From: Segetibacter sp. 3557_3
GTDB taxonomy: Bacteria > Bacteroidota > Bacteroidia > Chitinophagales > Chitinophagaceae
DNA length: 64,000 nt
Direction of reading: 5' to 3'
Assembly: GCF_004354985.1 (NCBI RefSeq)
Contig: NZ_SMSK01000006.1
Coordinates: forward strand, 1-64,000
In this document: piece by piece, positions 9,391-17,927 of the stretch
Numbering within the stretch: the stretch's first letter is position 1
How the letters are laid out: every line of letters starts with the position of its first letter
The notes under the pieces: generated by a model
The model's database searches: none
What the model was told of the DNA's origin: nothing
Seen by the model: only the letters and a program-made list of their open reading frames with translations
Program-made: the position numbers and the translations under genes

Positions 9391-9407
9391 CACTCCCTTA
9401 AAGAGAT

Positions 9408-9479
9408 GGAGCGTTGGTCAAGGGGTTAAGACACCTCCCTTTCACGGAGGAATCACGGGTTCGATTCCCGTACGCTCTA
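9408..9479 (+). tRNA. tRNA-Glu (anticodon TTC)
   Basis: The acceptor stem pairs GGAGCGT with ACGCTCT (first pair G-T). The anticodon arm is CCTCC-CTTTCAC-GGAGG with anticodon TTC, and the T arm contains GGTTCGATTCC. CCA is not encoded in full. It is a single-gene unit with its own promoter and terminator. Confidence 0.96.
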
Positions 9480-9485
9480 CAGGAT

Positions 9486-9528
9486 AAAAGCCTTGAACAC
9501 AGTATCACAACTGGTTCAAGGCTTTTTT
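9486..9528 (+). terminator. tRNA-Glu terminator
   Basis: AAAAGCCTTGAAC and GTTCAAGGCTTTT form a 13-bp stem followed by T residues, starting 7 nt after the tRNA. Confidence 0.88.
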
Positions 9529-9742
9529 ATTTATTCCCTGTTGCAATTTGCTCAGTTTGTTGCCGCGGCCTAACAACAGGGTGTACATATTATTAAGCCG
9601 TAAAGTTTTTGTATTAGTTGCAATAAAATGATAGCTGGTGTCGTTAAAGGGCAGCAATAATCAAAATGCGCCCGGGAGGTTGCACAAATATATCGACCAA
9701 CATACCTAAACAGGTTTCAAATATTTTCTCATGCTGATTTGT

Positions 9743-9768
9743 AAGGCCCCGATTTCTATCGGGGCCTT
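9743..9768 (+). terminator. Strong terminator with no annotated gene before it
   Basis: AAGGCCCCGAT - TTCT - ATCGGGGCCTT is an 11-bp perfect stem followed by TTGTTTT. Upstream, 9529-9742 has no protein gene I can support. It may back up the tRNA terminator or end an unrecognised small RNA. Confidence 0.75.
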
Positions 9769-9889
9769 TTGTTTTCTACACTTTGATGGTTAATATTTTC
9801 ATAACACAATTCAGCAGGCGATACTCCCGAAAGATGCTTCCATGTTTTCCTGTAGCTTAACAGCATCACACCTTTCAAAACTTCTATCA

Positions 9890-11593
9890 ATGATGAAACA
9901 TCTCTTTCAAGTAGCAGCAACTATTCTTTTGTTTAGCCCTGCAGCTCAATCACAAACCGAAATTAACCTTGAGAAACCAGTTTGGCAATTGGTGTCTACC
10001 GCTGACCATGGAAGAAAACTTACGACTGAAGATGTTGGCGTACTGTACACCAAAAGTGGTAATAATTATTACCGGAGGGTTTTCTACGGCAGGGCCGAAG
10101 CCAGCTGGTGGGGCGTAATTGTGAACGATGGCAAAGATGATTACCCGGCACTTCAAAAAGCTGTTAACGAATGCATCAAACAAGGTGTAAGTCTTAACCT
10201 ACCGAAAGGAGAAATCGAACTTAGCGAAGGCATAGTTATCAGGAATGGTCCTGAAGGCAAGCCCTCCGAATATGTTACAATGGATCTCTACGGTGATGGA
10301 AATGCCTTTGATCCGAACATCGGCGGTGGAACAAAACTTAAGTTACTCGATAAAACCGGTGCTGCCATTTACCTGCAAAAAGGTAAAGGCTGCACCATAT
10401 CCGATATAAAGATCGAAGGCCAAAACACTGGCTTGTTTAACTTCAGCATATGGGACATGGTAAATACGAAAAGTTTTACCACCAATGGGGTTGCTGATAA
10501 TGCCAACGCACCCCATGCAGGCATTGTAATCGATCCTTTTTATACGGCAACAACCCGGTTTAGGTACCCCAAAAAACTTAAATATTATACCGAAATAAGT
10601 AACAGCGGTAGTACCAGTATAAAGATCAACAACGTTTATATCAGTTCATTTGTCGCGAATTTCTGCATTAGTCCTGCAGGCTTGCAAAATGGCGAAAACA
10701 TCTTTCTTACAAACTGTTGGTCAGACCATTCAAACGTCGCAGTGTCCACGGGTAGTTCGCAGAACAGGCAGGTTCGAATTGAAAACTTCACCTGCTGGGG
10801 ACAGACACAAACTGTGTTTGATAGCTACAGCTACACATCAGGTGGAAGCGCCTGCCCGCCAATTGTCAACGGGTTTAACATTGCCCAGGTGAAATACCTT
10901 TGCAGGGTTGGCGCATGGTTTGGCAATGCATCGAACTTTATGAATGGTTTTGCGGAGGAAATTTATTCCCTCGGAGGTTGTTTTGAACAAAGAAGCAATA
11001 CTTTTTACATCACCAACTGTCTTATTTACCTGATGGGCTCGCAACTTGAAAAAGACAAACTCATCAGGAACCCCAGACAAGTATTACAATGTGATGATGC
11101 AGTTTTCGACAAAACATTGATTGCTTTGTATGGTAAGCCCATTTATCAAATTGGGTTATCAGTAAACGATGTTCTTGTAGACAAGGGCGAGATACCTGCA
11201 CCCTTTATCGTTACTGCCGGAAGGGTTCGTTATAATTTTGTGACCGTAAGAAGCAAAGGGTACAAAATCGATCAGGGCGGGGTACAATCGGAAAACATTG
11301 CTTCAGAAGCTAAGGCCATACAAGCCGTAAATGAAAGGGAAAATTCCTGGAGTTTCATCAGCGAGTCAGCTAATAAAATCAAAGCTGGTGACTTCGTCAC
11401 CTTAACAAATGAGCGGTCACGCGGAGCCTTTGAATATTCAAACCCCCAGTTTTACAGTGGTGGTACCGTTGTAAAGGTAAACACCGCTACCGGCGAAGTT
11501 GTGGTACAAGGGCTGGCCAGTGAAATGGCGAAAGGGGAGAAGTATTCGATCTACACTACCAGGCTTCCACAAAGAAACGATAAGGCATATTGA
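9890..11593 (+). CDS. Secreted right-handed beta-helix protein (pectate lyase 3-like)
   Basis: A 567-residue protein with a signal peptide (MMKHLFQVAATILLFSPAAQSQ). A pectate_lyase_3-type N-terminal segment follows (VNDGKDDYPALQKAVNECI, LNLPKGEIEL, MDLYGDG), then many short strands typical of a right-handed parallel beta-helix to about residue 430. The C-terminal 130 residues look like a separate beta domain. Such proteins bind or cleave polysaccharide; no catalytic set can be assigned confidently. I start at ATG 9890 because the signal peptide begins there; 16 upstream in-frame codons are disfavoured. It converges with an esterase gene across a shared terminator, which suggests a common carbohydrate role. 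Confidence 0.8.
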   Translation: MMKHLFQVAATILLFSPAAQSQTEINLEKPVWQLVSTADHGRKLTTEDVGVLYTKSGNNYYRRVFYGRAEASWWGVIVNDGKDDYPALQKAVNECIKQGVSLNLPKGEIELSEGIVIRNGPEGKPSEYVTMDLYGDGNAFDPNIGGGTKLKLLDKTGAAIYLQKGKGCTISDIKIEGQNTGLFNFSIWDMVNTKSFTTNGVADNANAPHAGIVIDPFYTATTRFRYPKKLKYYTEISNSGSTSIKINNVYISSFVANFCISPAGLQNGENIFLTNCWSDHSNVAVSTGSSQNRQVRIENFTCWGQTQTVFDSYSYTSGGSACPPIVNGFNIAQVKYLCRVGAWFGNASNFMNGFAEEIYSLGGCFEQRSNTFYITNCLIYLMGSQLEKDKLIRNPRQVLQCDDAVFDKTLIALYGKPIYQIGLSVNDVLVDKGEIPAPFIVTAGRVRYNFVTVRSKGYKIDQGGVQSENIASEAKAIQAVNERENSWSFISESANKIKAGDFVTLTNERSRGAFEYSNPQFYSGGTVVKVNTATGEVVVQGLASEMAKGEKYSIYTTRLPQRNDKAY

Positions 11594-11603
11594 TGGCATA
11601 AAA

Positions 11604-11627
11604 AAGCCGGGATGTTGGTCCCGGCTT
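11604..11627. terminator. Bidirectional terminator between convergent genes
   Basis: AAGCCGGGA - TGTTGG - TCCCGGCTT is a 9-bp perfect stem with A-rich sequence before it and T-rich sequence after it, in the 51-nt gap between the two secreted carbohydrate proteins. Confidence 0.82.
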
Positions 11628-11644
11628 ATTATGTTTTATTTTAG

Positions 11645-13279
11645 TTATAGCTGTTCTAAGTATACTGCCCCGATCAGGCCATCCAGCAATTTATTCAACA
11701 AGATGTTTTGATCATTGTCGGGCCCGTTTGTACGGATATTTCCATCCATATTAACATCGCCAGGCGAGTAAACCACATTAAGAATAAGTGAGAGGGAACC
11801 ACCAAGAGTAATGTTTTGGATTTTATCCTGATCATTTTGCGGACCGTTGTACTTAACATTCATATTAAGGTCGGCATTACCACCACGCATTAGCCAATTG
11901 CCATTTACACCAACGGTTGAGCTATAGTTCTGTACCTGGTAAGCCCTGTTTGCATTGGCGGTGAAATCGTGATTAGCACTACCATCATTGAAATCAAGGG
12001 CCGAGGACGAACGTATACCGAGGTGGTTTCTGTGACGAATAACAACGAAGTAATTACCGGGTGTCACTCCGGGGAAACTAACGCTTGTAGAAGTACCGTC
12101 GAGGTCTACAATGGTTCCATCGTTGTTAACGAACACCGCTTTACGGGCTACAATTTGCGAGGGAGCTGAAGCGTTTCTAAGTTCAACCAGTATCCAGTCT
12201 ACAATATTTGGGTGTGATTGAAAGAAACCGTAAGGAACACTTTCAGAGCCGGAGTAATTAAAATTACCCATATTGTATGGTTGACTGCGTGCGTGCTGAT
12301 CAAGTATTCCGTAGTAGTTGAGGTAGGTGGTCATTAACCTGTTAGAGGCATTATAAGGACCTTGCAACAAAACCTTGCCGGAAAACGAAAGACCCGATGG
12401 TGGAGGAGTCTCTGCACCATTTTCGAACTGAGCAGCATTATAAATGTCTAATCCAAACTGAATTTGTCCTGTTGCATTGTAGTGTACCCAATCCTGCAGT
12501 GGATAGCTGTCACAGTTTATAAGGATCGCATTGTTGGATGGAACAGCACAATAAGCCTCCTGGGCGGCCCTTACGATATCCCTGAAAGGATAAGCGGTAG
12601 GTGCATAGATACGTCCAAGAACTTTTTTATAGGACTGATAGCTAAAACCATTTGAACTGGCGAGACCTCTCCAGACATTATCAACAGCAACAAAGAATTT
12701 ATTTAGGTTCGCCAGGTATGCATTGGCATCAACGATTGTTTTTGCATCATCTTCACCTTGCATCCAGATCACACCCTGAAGTTCAAGTTTGTGTCCTTGT
12801 GAACTTGCTTGCGACACTGCAAGACCAAGCCACTCCTGGAATTGTTGCCACCGAACACCTGACTGCCAAAGAGCCTCTCCTGGGGATGGTGGTCTCCAGT
12901 CAGTAGCAAGCGTGGTACCACCTTGCCCTTGCTTAAACACCAATCTCTTTCTAGGCTGCGCCTGGTGCAAACTTCTAAACAAAGATGCTTCAAGACCAAA
13001 CTGTGCAGGATCTGCATAATTCTCCGGCATTGTATTTACACCGACATTCAATGGTTGCCACTGAGCCGAAAATGCGCCTACTGCCGGATTCCAAATCATT
13101 GTATTTGGTACAACTCCCCGGTACAATGCGGCTTGTTGGCTGTTCATTTCATTTGCTGTAGACCATCCTGTATTAGATTGACCGATTATGATATAAAACG
13201 GAACAGTTGTTTGCGAAACAGCGACCAAACCAATAAAGGAAAAGAGCACCATGAAAGCGAAAGCACTAATTTTTTTCAT
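11645..13279 (-). CDS. Secreted SASA-type carbohydrate esterase with dockerin-like repeats
   Basis: About 544 residues. A signal peptide ends near AVSQT. A sialate O-acetylesterase-like (SASA, CE6-type) SGNH hydrolase domain follows, with the Ser motif IIGQSN near residue 35, GVIWMQGEDDA near 167 and the Asp-His motif DWVHYNATGQ near 265. A linker region with a beta domain comes next, then two C-terminal repeats resembling dockerin or EF-hand loops (ADLNMNVKYNGPQNDQD and GDVNMDGNIRTNGPDNDQ). The family removes acetyl groups from sugars. The terminal repeats probably bind calcium; they recall domains common on large Bacteroidota surface proteins rather than cellulosomal dockerins. I use the ATG; a TTG one codon upstream is possible. 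Confidence 0.8.
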   Translation of the reverse strand: MKKISAFAFMVLFSFIGLVAVSQTTVPFYIIIGQSNTGWSTANEMNSQQAALYRGVVPNTMIWNPAVGAFSAQWQPLNVGVNTMPENYADPAQFGLEASLFRSLHQAQPRKRLVFKQGQGGTTLATDWRPPSPGEALWQSGVRWQQFQEWLGLAVSQASSQGHKLELQGVIWMQGEDDAKTIVDANAYLANLNKFFVAVDNVWRGLASSNGFSYQSYKKVLGRIYAPTAYPFRDIVRAAQEAYCAVPSNNAILINCDSYPLQDWVHYNATGQIQFGLDIYNAAQFENGAETPPPSGLSFSGKVLLQGPYNASNRLMTTYLNYYGILDQHARSQPYNMGNFNYSGSESVPYGFFQSHPNIVDWILVELRNASAPSQIVARKAVFVNNDGTIVDLDGTSTSVSFPGVTPGNYFVVIRHRNHLGIRSSSALDFNDGSANHDFTANANRAYQVQNYSSTVGVNGNWLMRGGNADLNMNVKYNGPQNDQDKIQNITLGGSLSLILNVVYSPGDVNMDGNIRTNGPDNDQNILLNKLLDGLIGAVYLEQL

Positions 13280-13282
13280 CAA

Positions 13283-13964
13283 TTTTTCTTTTCTGGTTAA
13301 TATTTTTTAAAAAAAGGCGTTAGAAAGAGTACTGGATGTGTTGAACATCGGCTTGGGAATAAAGAAACAGCAAAATTCCTGTTTATCTGTTTTTTGCAAC
13401 CAATAACCGGGTAGTAAAAGACTGTGACCCGTCATTTGGTGAAACGAACATCCTGGGCGAACTTCAGCTGCAAAACTACCTGGTTCTACAGCGACCGCGA
13501 ATTAAAAATTACTGAAATTTAAAGTCCTCAGCCTCAATTCGAAACGCACGTCTTCGATGCTGCAATATGCACCACAAAAGAGGTTACAGAATTGTTAAAA
13601 GTGGCGTTTTCAAGGGTAGGTAGCAGATTGATTTTTTAGGTGGAAGCCCGGCAATGTACATTTATTTTACTCAATTCCGCTAATCCGAAAAAGTATACAT
13701 ACAAATTTCTTGCTTAAGTTGTTTGCTTATGCCACAAAAACCTTGCTGTATTTCTTAAAAGCGCCGGACAGAACGTTTGCGCAGGGATATAAAATACCGA
13801 ATGGTGTACTGGTGGCAGTAGGAGTAACGACACCGAATTCAGCTATCTGAAAAATGCAACAATTCAATTAGACGTACTTTGTTCTCACAAATATCTTAGG
13901 TCCTGGCTATATAAAAATGAGCCTTGACGTTAATCAAGGCTCAATCGGTGGGACAAGTTGGGGC
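13283..13964. other. Long intergenic region without a recognisable gene
   Basis: About 680 nt between the esterase and the first MBL nuclease. No start-bearing reading frame looks real on either strand. One open stretch on the plus strand (13632-13850, 72 codons) lacks an ATG and ends with a soluble-looking peptide GYKIPNGVLVAVGVTT. It may be a worn gene remnant or chance. No repeat or strong hairpin was seen. Confidence 0.4.
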
Positions 13965-15365
13965 TTATAACACCACTTCACTATGCAAAGCGGGGATCGT
14001 TACATTTTCATATCCTCGTCGTTGAAGCCTTTCTGCGAAATCCTTTTGAACATCGTATTCACCATGAACCAGGAAAACGTTCTTTACTTTTTCTGCTTCC
14101 TGGCACGAAAGGAACTTCAGCAGGTCATCGTAATCACCATGGGCGCTCATGCTTTGCATCTGGCCAACTTCGGCAATAACGTCATATACTTCACCAAAAA
14201 TTTCGACCTGTTTTTCGCCGCTGAGTAACTGGCCGCCCAAGGAGCGGGTCTCACAATACCCAACAAACAATATGGTATTCTTCTCTTCACCAATCGTACT
14301 CATGATATGGTGTTTTACTCTTCCGGCATCCGCCATGCCGCTTGCAGAAATGATAACGCATGGTTCCTGGTAGTCAACAAGCTTCCGACTATCCTCTACA
14401 GTTTCAACGAATTTCAACCCATTAAACTTAAACGGATCTTCATCAATCTTGAGAATTCGCTGGACCTTCTCATTGTAGTTGTCGGGATAACTCTTAACTA
14501 CCTGGGTAGCCTTTTGGCTCAAGGGGCTGTCGACGAAGTAGCTTAATTCAGGAAGCCGTTTTTCGAGCTCCAACTGATTAAGTGCGTAAAGCACCTCCTG
14601 TGTACGCCCTACGCTAAATGCGGGAATAATCAATTTACCTTTTTTCTCGATGCAAGTCTTCTTAATCCATGAGCGTAGGGTATCAACTGTATTGAAGAGC
14701 GCGTCGTGTTGCTTGTTTCCATAAGTGGTTTCAAGAATAACATGGTCAGCCTGGGGGAACTGGGCGGGGGGACTAAGGATTACACTGGAGTAACGACCGA
14801 TATCTGCGCTAAACGTTATACTGGTTGTCTTTCCATTTTCGTTGATCCGCATGTTTACAGCTGCACTTCCTATGAGGTGGCCTGCATTGGAGAACATAAA
14901 TTCCATCCCATCCTCCAAGGCTGTCCATTGATCATAGTCAACGGTTTCAAAGCGCTCCATAGTCTTGCCGACTACCTCAACGTCGTAAAAAGGCTCGTGT
15001 GGAGGAAGGTCGTTTGCTGCTCTTCTCTTATTTATGTATTCCAGATCGTAACACTGGATTTCGGCACTGTCGTGTAGAAGTATTTCAGTAAGGTCCTTTG
15101 TAGCTGGGGTGCAAAAGATTTTGCCTTCAAACCCATCTTTCACGAGCTTTGGAATAAGCCCGGTATGATCGATGTGTGCATGGGATAATAACAGGTAATT
15201 GATGTCACGTGGGTCAAATCCAAAGTTCCTGTTAAGTTCATCCGTTTGGGTTCCCATTCCCTGGAACATTCCACAGTCTAACAATATTTGGGTCCCGTTG
15301 TCGAGTTTAATCAAGTGTTTTGTCCCCGTAACAGTACGGGCTGCTCCATGAAAAGATATCCGCAT
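13965..15365 (-). CDS. Beta-CASP metallo-beta-lactamase fold nuclease, copy 1
   Basis: A 466-residue protein with the metal-binding motif HAHIDH at 62-67, NAGHLIGSAAV, a beta-CASP cap (about 200-330), and the C-terminal signatures ISASGMADAGRVKHH and SAHGDYDDL. This is the RNA-specificity (CPSF/Ysh1-like) branch of the MBL superfamily, whose members act as RNA endo- or exonucleases. It is soluble, with no signal peptide. It lies 69 nt after a paralogue of the same length whose metal motif falls at the same residues, so the two arose by tandem duplication. The RNA target is unknown. Confidence 0.9.
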   Translation of the reverse strand: MRISFHGAARTVTGTKHLIKLDNGTQILLDCGMFQGMGTQTDELNRNFGFDPRDINYLLLSHAHIDHTGLIPKLVKDGFEGKIFCTPATKDLTEILLHDSAEIQCYDLEYINKRRAANDLPPHEPFYDVEVVGKTMERFETVDYDQWTALEDGMEFMFSNAGHLIGSAAVNMRINENGKTTSITFSADIGRYSSVILSPPAQFPQADHVILETTYGNKQHDALFNTVDTLRSWIKKTCIEKKGKLIIPAFSVGRTQEVLYALNQLELEKRLPELSYFVDSPLSQKATQVVKSYPDNYNEKVQRILKIDEDPFKFNGLKFVETVEDSRKLVDYQEPCVIISASGMADAGRVKHHIMSTIGEEKNTILFVGYCETRSLGGQLLSGEKQVEIFGEVYDVIAEVGQMQSMSAHGDYDDLLKFLSCQEAEKVKNVFLVHGEYDVQKDFAERLQRRGYENVTIPALHSEVVL

Positions 15366-15434
15366 AAAACTGATGATATTACAATATTAGATCGCAAAGG
15401 ATCCGGCACTTTAAATGCCGTTTTAATTTTTTCG

Positions 15435-16832
15435 TTATATCTCAATAGCATAATGCATACCCGGTATCTCTACCTGAAATCCCAGCCCCGTTAAACGATT
15501 GGCAAAATCTTTTTGTACAGCATATTCCCCATGTACCAGGAAGATTTTCTTTAATGTGTCAGGTCGCTGACCGGAAATAAACTTCAGCAGGTCTTCATAG
15601 TCACCATGGGCACTCATGCTTTGCATGGAGCCAATTTCAGCCTTTACCTGGAAGAGCTCACCGAAGATTTTAACTTTGCTGTTGCCATTAAGCAATTGCC
15701 CTGCAAGTGATGCTGGTTCCGAGTAACCGACCATCAAAACGGTGTTCTTGTCGTTCGATATATTATGCCTGATGTGATGTTTTACCCTGCCCGCATCGGC
15801 CATACCACTTGCCGAAATAATTACACAAGGTTCTTCTACCAGGTTAATCCGCTTGCTCTCATCGGCTGACCCGGTATATATAAGGCCCTTGAAATCAAAG
15901 ATGTCTTTATCATGCCGAAGTGCATCTTCAAGTGTTGCGTTGAAATTTTCAGGATGTGATTTAACCACCGCTGTAGCTTCCCTGCTCAACGGACTATCCA
16001 CATAATACTTTACTGGCGGCAAACGGCCTTCCTGCTCGAGCGTATTAAGTGCATACAGTAACTCCTGGGTACGACCGACACTAAAAGCCGGGATAATAAG
16101 TTTACCCTTTTTTGTTAAACAGGTGTGTGATATCCACCTTAGCAATTCATCATTTGTATGTCGACGGTCATTATGTAACCTGTTTCCATATGTGCTTTCA
16201 AGCAAGAGGTAATCAGGCGCGGGGAATGGTGCGGGAGACTTTAGGATGACATCGCGATATTGGCCTACATCGCCGCTAAACGTAATATTGGTGACCCTTT
16301 CCCCTTCTGAGATCCGCAAATTGACTGCAGCACTACCTATAATATGCCCGGCATCGGTAAATAGTACCTCTACGGCGTCAGCGATATGAAACCATTCATC
16401 ATAACTCCTGCTTTCAAATAAGGCAATAGCCTGGCGCGCATCGTCAATGGTATAGAGTTCTTCAAAAGGTGGAAGGTTCTTTTTTGCGCGCTTTTTATTG
16501 ATGAAACGGGTATCGTCGCGCTGTATTTCAGCACTGTCCATTAGCAATATTTCGGCAAGGTCGCGGGTAGCTGGCGTACAATAAACGGTTCCCCTAAAGC
16601 CCTCTTTAACAAGTTTGGGTATCAGTCCGCAATGATCGATATGGGCGTGGGATAACACGAGCCAGTCAACTTCAGAAGCCTCAAAACCGAAATTACGGTT
16701 CATCGCATCACCGGAAGCACCAAGCCCTTGAAAAAGCCCGCAATCAAGCAAAAGCTTTCGTCCGTTTTGCAGTGTTAATAGGTGTTTGGAACCTGTAACG
16801 GTTTGTGCTGCGCCGTGAAAAGATAATTTCAT
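15435..16832 (-). CDS. Beta-CASP metallo-beta-lactamase fold nuclease, copy 2
   Basis: A 465-residue paralogue of the gene at 13965. It has HAHIDH at 62-67, TDAGHIIGSAAV, FVDSP-like YYVDSPLSREA, ISASGMADAGRVKHH and SAHGDYEDL, so every metal ligand motif is kept. The copies are collinear over their whole length but clearly diverged at sequence level, pointing to an old duplication with both members under selection. It is upstream in a likely two-gene operon. Function as for the family: RNA processing nuclease, substrate unknown. Confidence 0.9.
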   Translation of the reverse strand: MKLSFHGAAQTVTGSKHLLTLQNGRKLLLDCGLFQGLGASGDAMNRNFGFEASEVDWLVLSHAHIDHCGLIPKLVKEGFRGTVYCTPATRDLAEILLMDSAEIQRDDTRFINKKRAKKNLPPFEELYTIDDARQAIALFESRSYDEWFHIADAVEVLFTDAGHIIGSAAVNLRISEGERVTNITFSGDVGQYRDVILKSPAPFPAPDYLLLESTYGNRLHNDRRHTNDELLRWISHTCLTKKGKLIIPAFSVGRTQELLYALNTLEQEGRLPPVKYYVDSPLSREATAVVKSHPENFNATLEDALRHDKDIFDFKGLIYTGSADESKRINLVEEPCVIISASGMADAGRVKHHIRHNISNDKNTVLMVGYSEPASLAGQLLNGNSKVKIFGELFQVKAEIGSMQSMSAHGDYEDLLKFISGQRPDTLKKIFLVHGEYAVQKDFANRLTGLGFQVEIPGMHYAIEI

Positions 16833-16996
16833 TCTGTTGGTTTAAAGGGAATAGTTTCAAATACGTGTACAAGTTGACAGGATGTAACCATACAGGCTAA
16901 CGCAATCTGTTCCGAAATTACGGACGAAAGCAGCCACGGAAGGTATAGTTGATTTTTGAGTTTCAATTAGCCAAATAGTTATAACAACATGCCTGA

Positions 16997-17503
16997 TTAA
17001 CCCGCGACTTTTGCGGAGCCTTTTTGTTTGAAGCTCCAGGTGTAATAAAATTCGGCAACAACCTCTCCCTTCTCATTTGTTCCGATGGTGTGACATCGTA
17101 TGGTAGTGGCCTCCCCTGTTTGGATGGCTCTTTCTACCGCATCATTAATTGCTGCTCCCTCATTACAGGTAAAGACAATTGTGCCGGTGGCCTTTTTGTA
17201 GTAAAAACCTTCATTACTGATGACTAACATGCTTAGCGGCGGTTTTCTGTTATAGATCGCACCCATGCATAGTACCCCGGTACTTACCTCGGATGGCATG
17301 GATAGTATCGCCACGTAAATGGAACGAAATGGATTTTTGTTAAACCATTTCTGACGTACGCTAACCTTGGCTTCTTCAGTTGTAAGACTCACAAGCTTCA
17401 AACCTGCAAACCAGGCCGAAGGCAATCTTGTAAGCATGAATACCCTGAACCTGATCGGGTGACTTATGTTTTTTTTAAAAGCTGAAAAATGCGCGTTGAC
17501 CAT
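16997..17503 (-). CDS. DUF4442 hotdog-fold protein
   Basis: A 168-residue soluble protein of the DUF4442 (YiiD C-terminal-like) family, related to thioesterase hotdog domains. Typical features are FNKNPFRSIYVAILSMPSEVSTGVL on the central helix (NPFRSIY, AEVSTG-like) and the strand pairs YYKKATGTIVFTC and VVAEFYYTWSFK. The family may act on acyl-CoA or acyl thioesters, but no activity can be assigned from sequence. It stands alone, transcribed toward the MBL nucleases with a 164-nt gap. Confidence 0.8.
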   Translation of the reverse strand: MVNAHFSAFKKNISHPIRFRVFMLTRLPSAWFAGLKLVSLTTEEAKVSVRQKWFNKNPFRSIYVAILSMPSEVSTGVLCMGAIYNRKPPLSMLVISNEGFYYKKATGTIVFTCNEGAAINDAVERAIQTGEATTIRCHTIGTNEKGEVVAEFYYTWSFKQKGSAKVAG

Positions 17504-17927
17504 TACGGTTGCTTTTGCGTGTGCGTACCATTGACTTCCAAACAGTTGGCTAAGCTAACTCAATTACCTAACAAATTATAAACTATAGCGGTCTCATGTA
17601 ACCGGCTCAATCTAATACAGTGAACCGAAAAGAGCTCTTTGAGAACTACCCCGAAACGCAATGTAAGTGCCATTCAAGCAAGTGACAAACAGTTACTCCC
17701 CGGCTAAACATTGCACGCCAGATGCTACGCACCCATAATTCAGGCTCTAAATTGTTGATCCGTTCCGATTACCGGCATCCGGTACATTGTGACCCTTCCA
17801 TCATGTGCCTTCTGACTTGTTTTTAAAAGCATAAATATTAGGTACATAGTGAAGTTTACTTGCAAATGTGGCTACTGTTGCACTAACTTTCTAGCACAGG
17901 TTTCCTGCACTTAACTGATCAACTAAC
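17504..17927. other. Divergent intergenic region upstream of the macroglobulin gene
   Basis: About 424 nt between the divergent DUF4442 and macroglobulin genes. No coding sequence is seen. The only candidate control element is the plus-strand promoter listed at 17860-17891. Confidence 0.5.
17860..17891 (+). promoter_or_regulatory. Promoter candidate for the macroglobulin-pbpC unit
   Basis: TTG at 17860-17862, 21 nt, then TAACTTTC at 17884-17891, one base off TAnnTTTG. It would start transcription about 30 nt before the ATG at 17928. Confidence 0.4.

Noticed and set aside
9414-9596. Short frame running through the tRNA-Glu gene and its terminator
   Set aside because: The tRNA, promoter and terminator explain the sequence fully.
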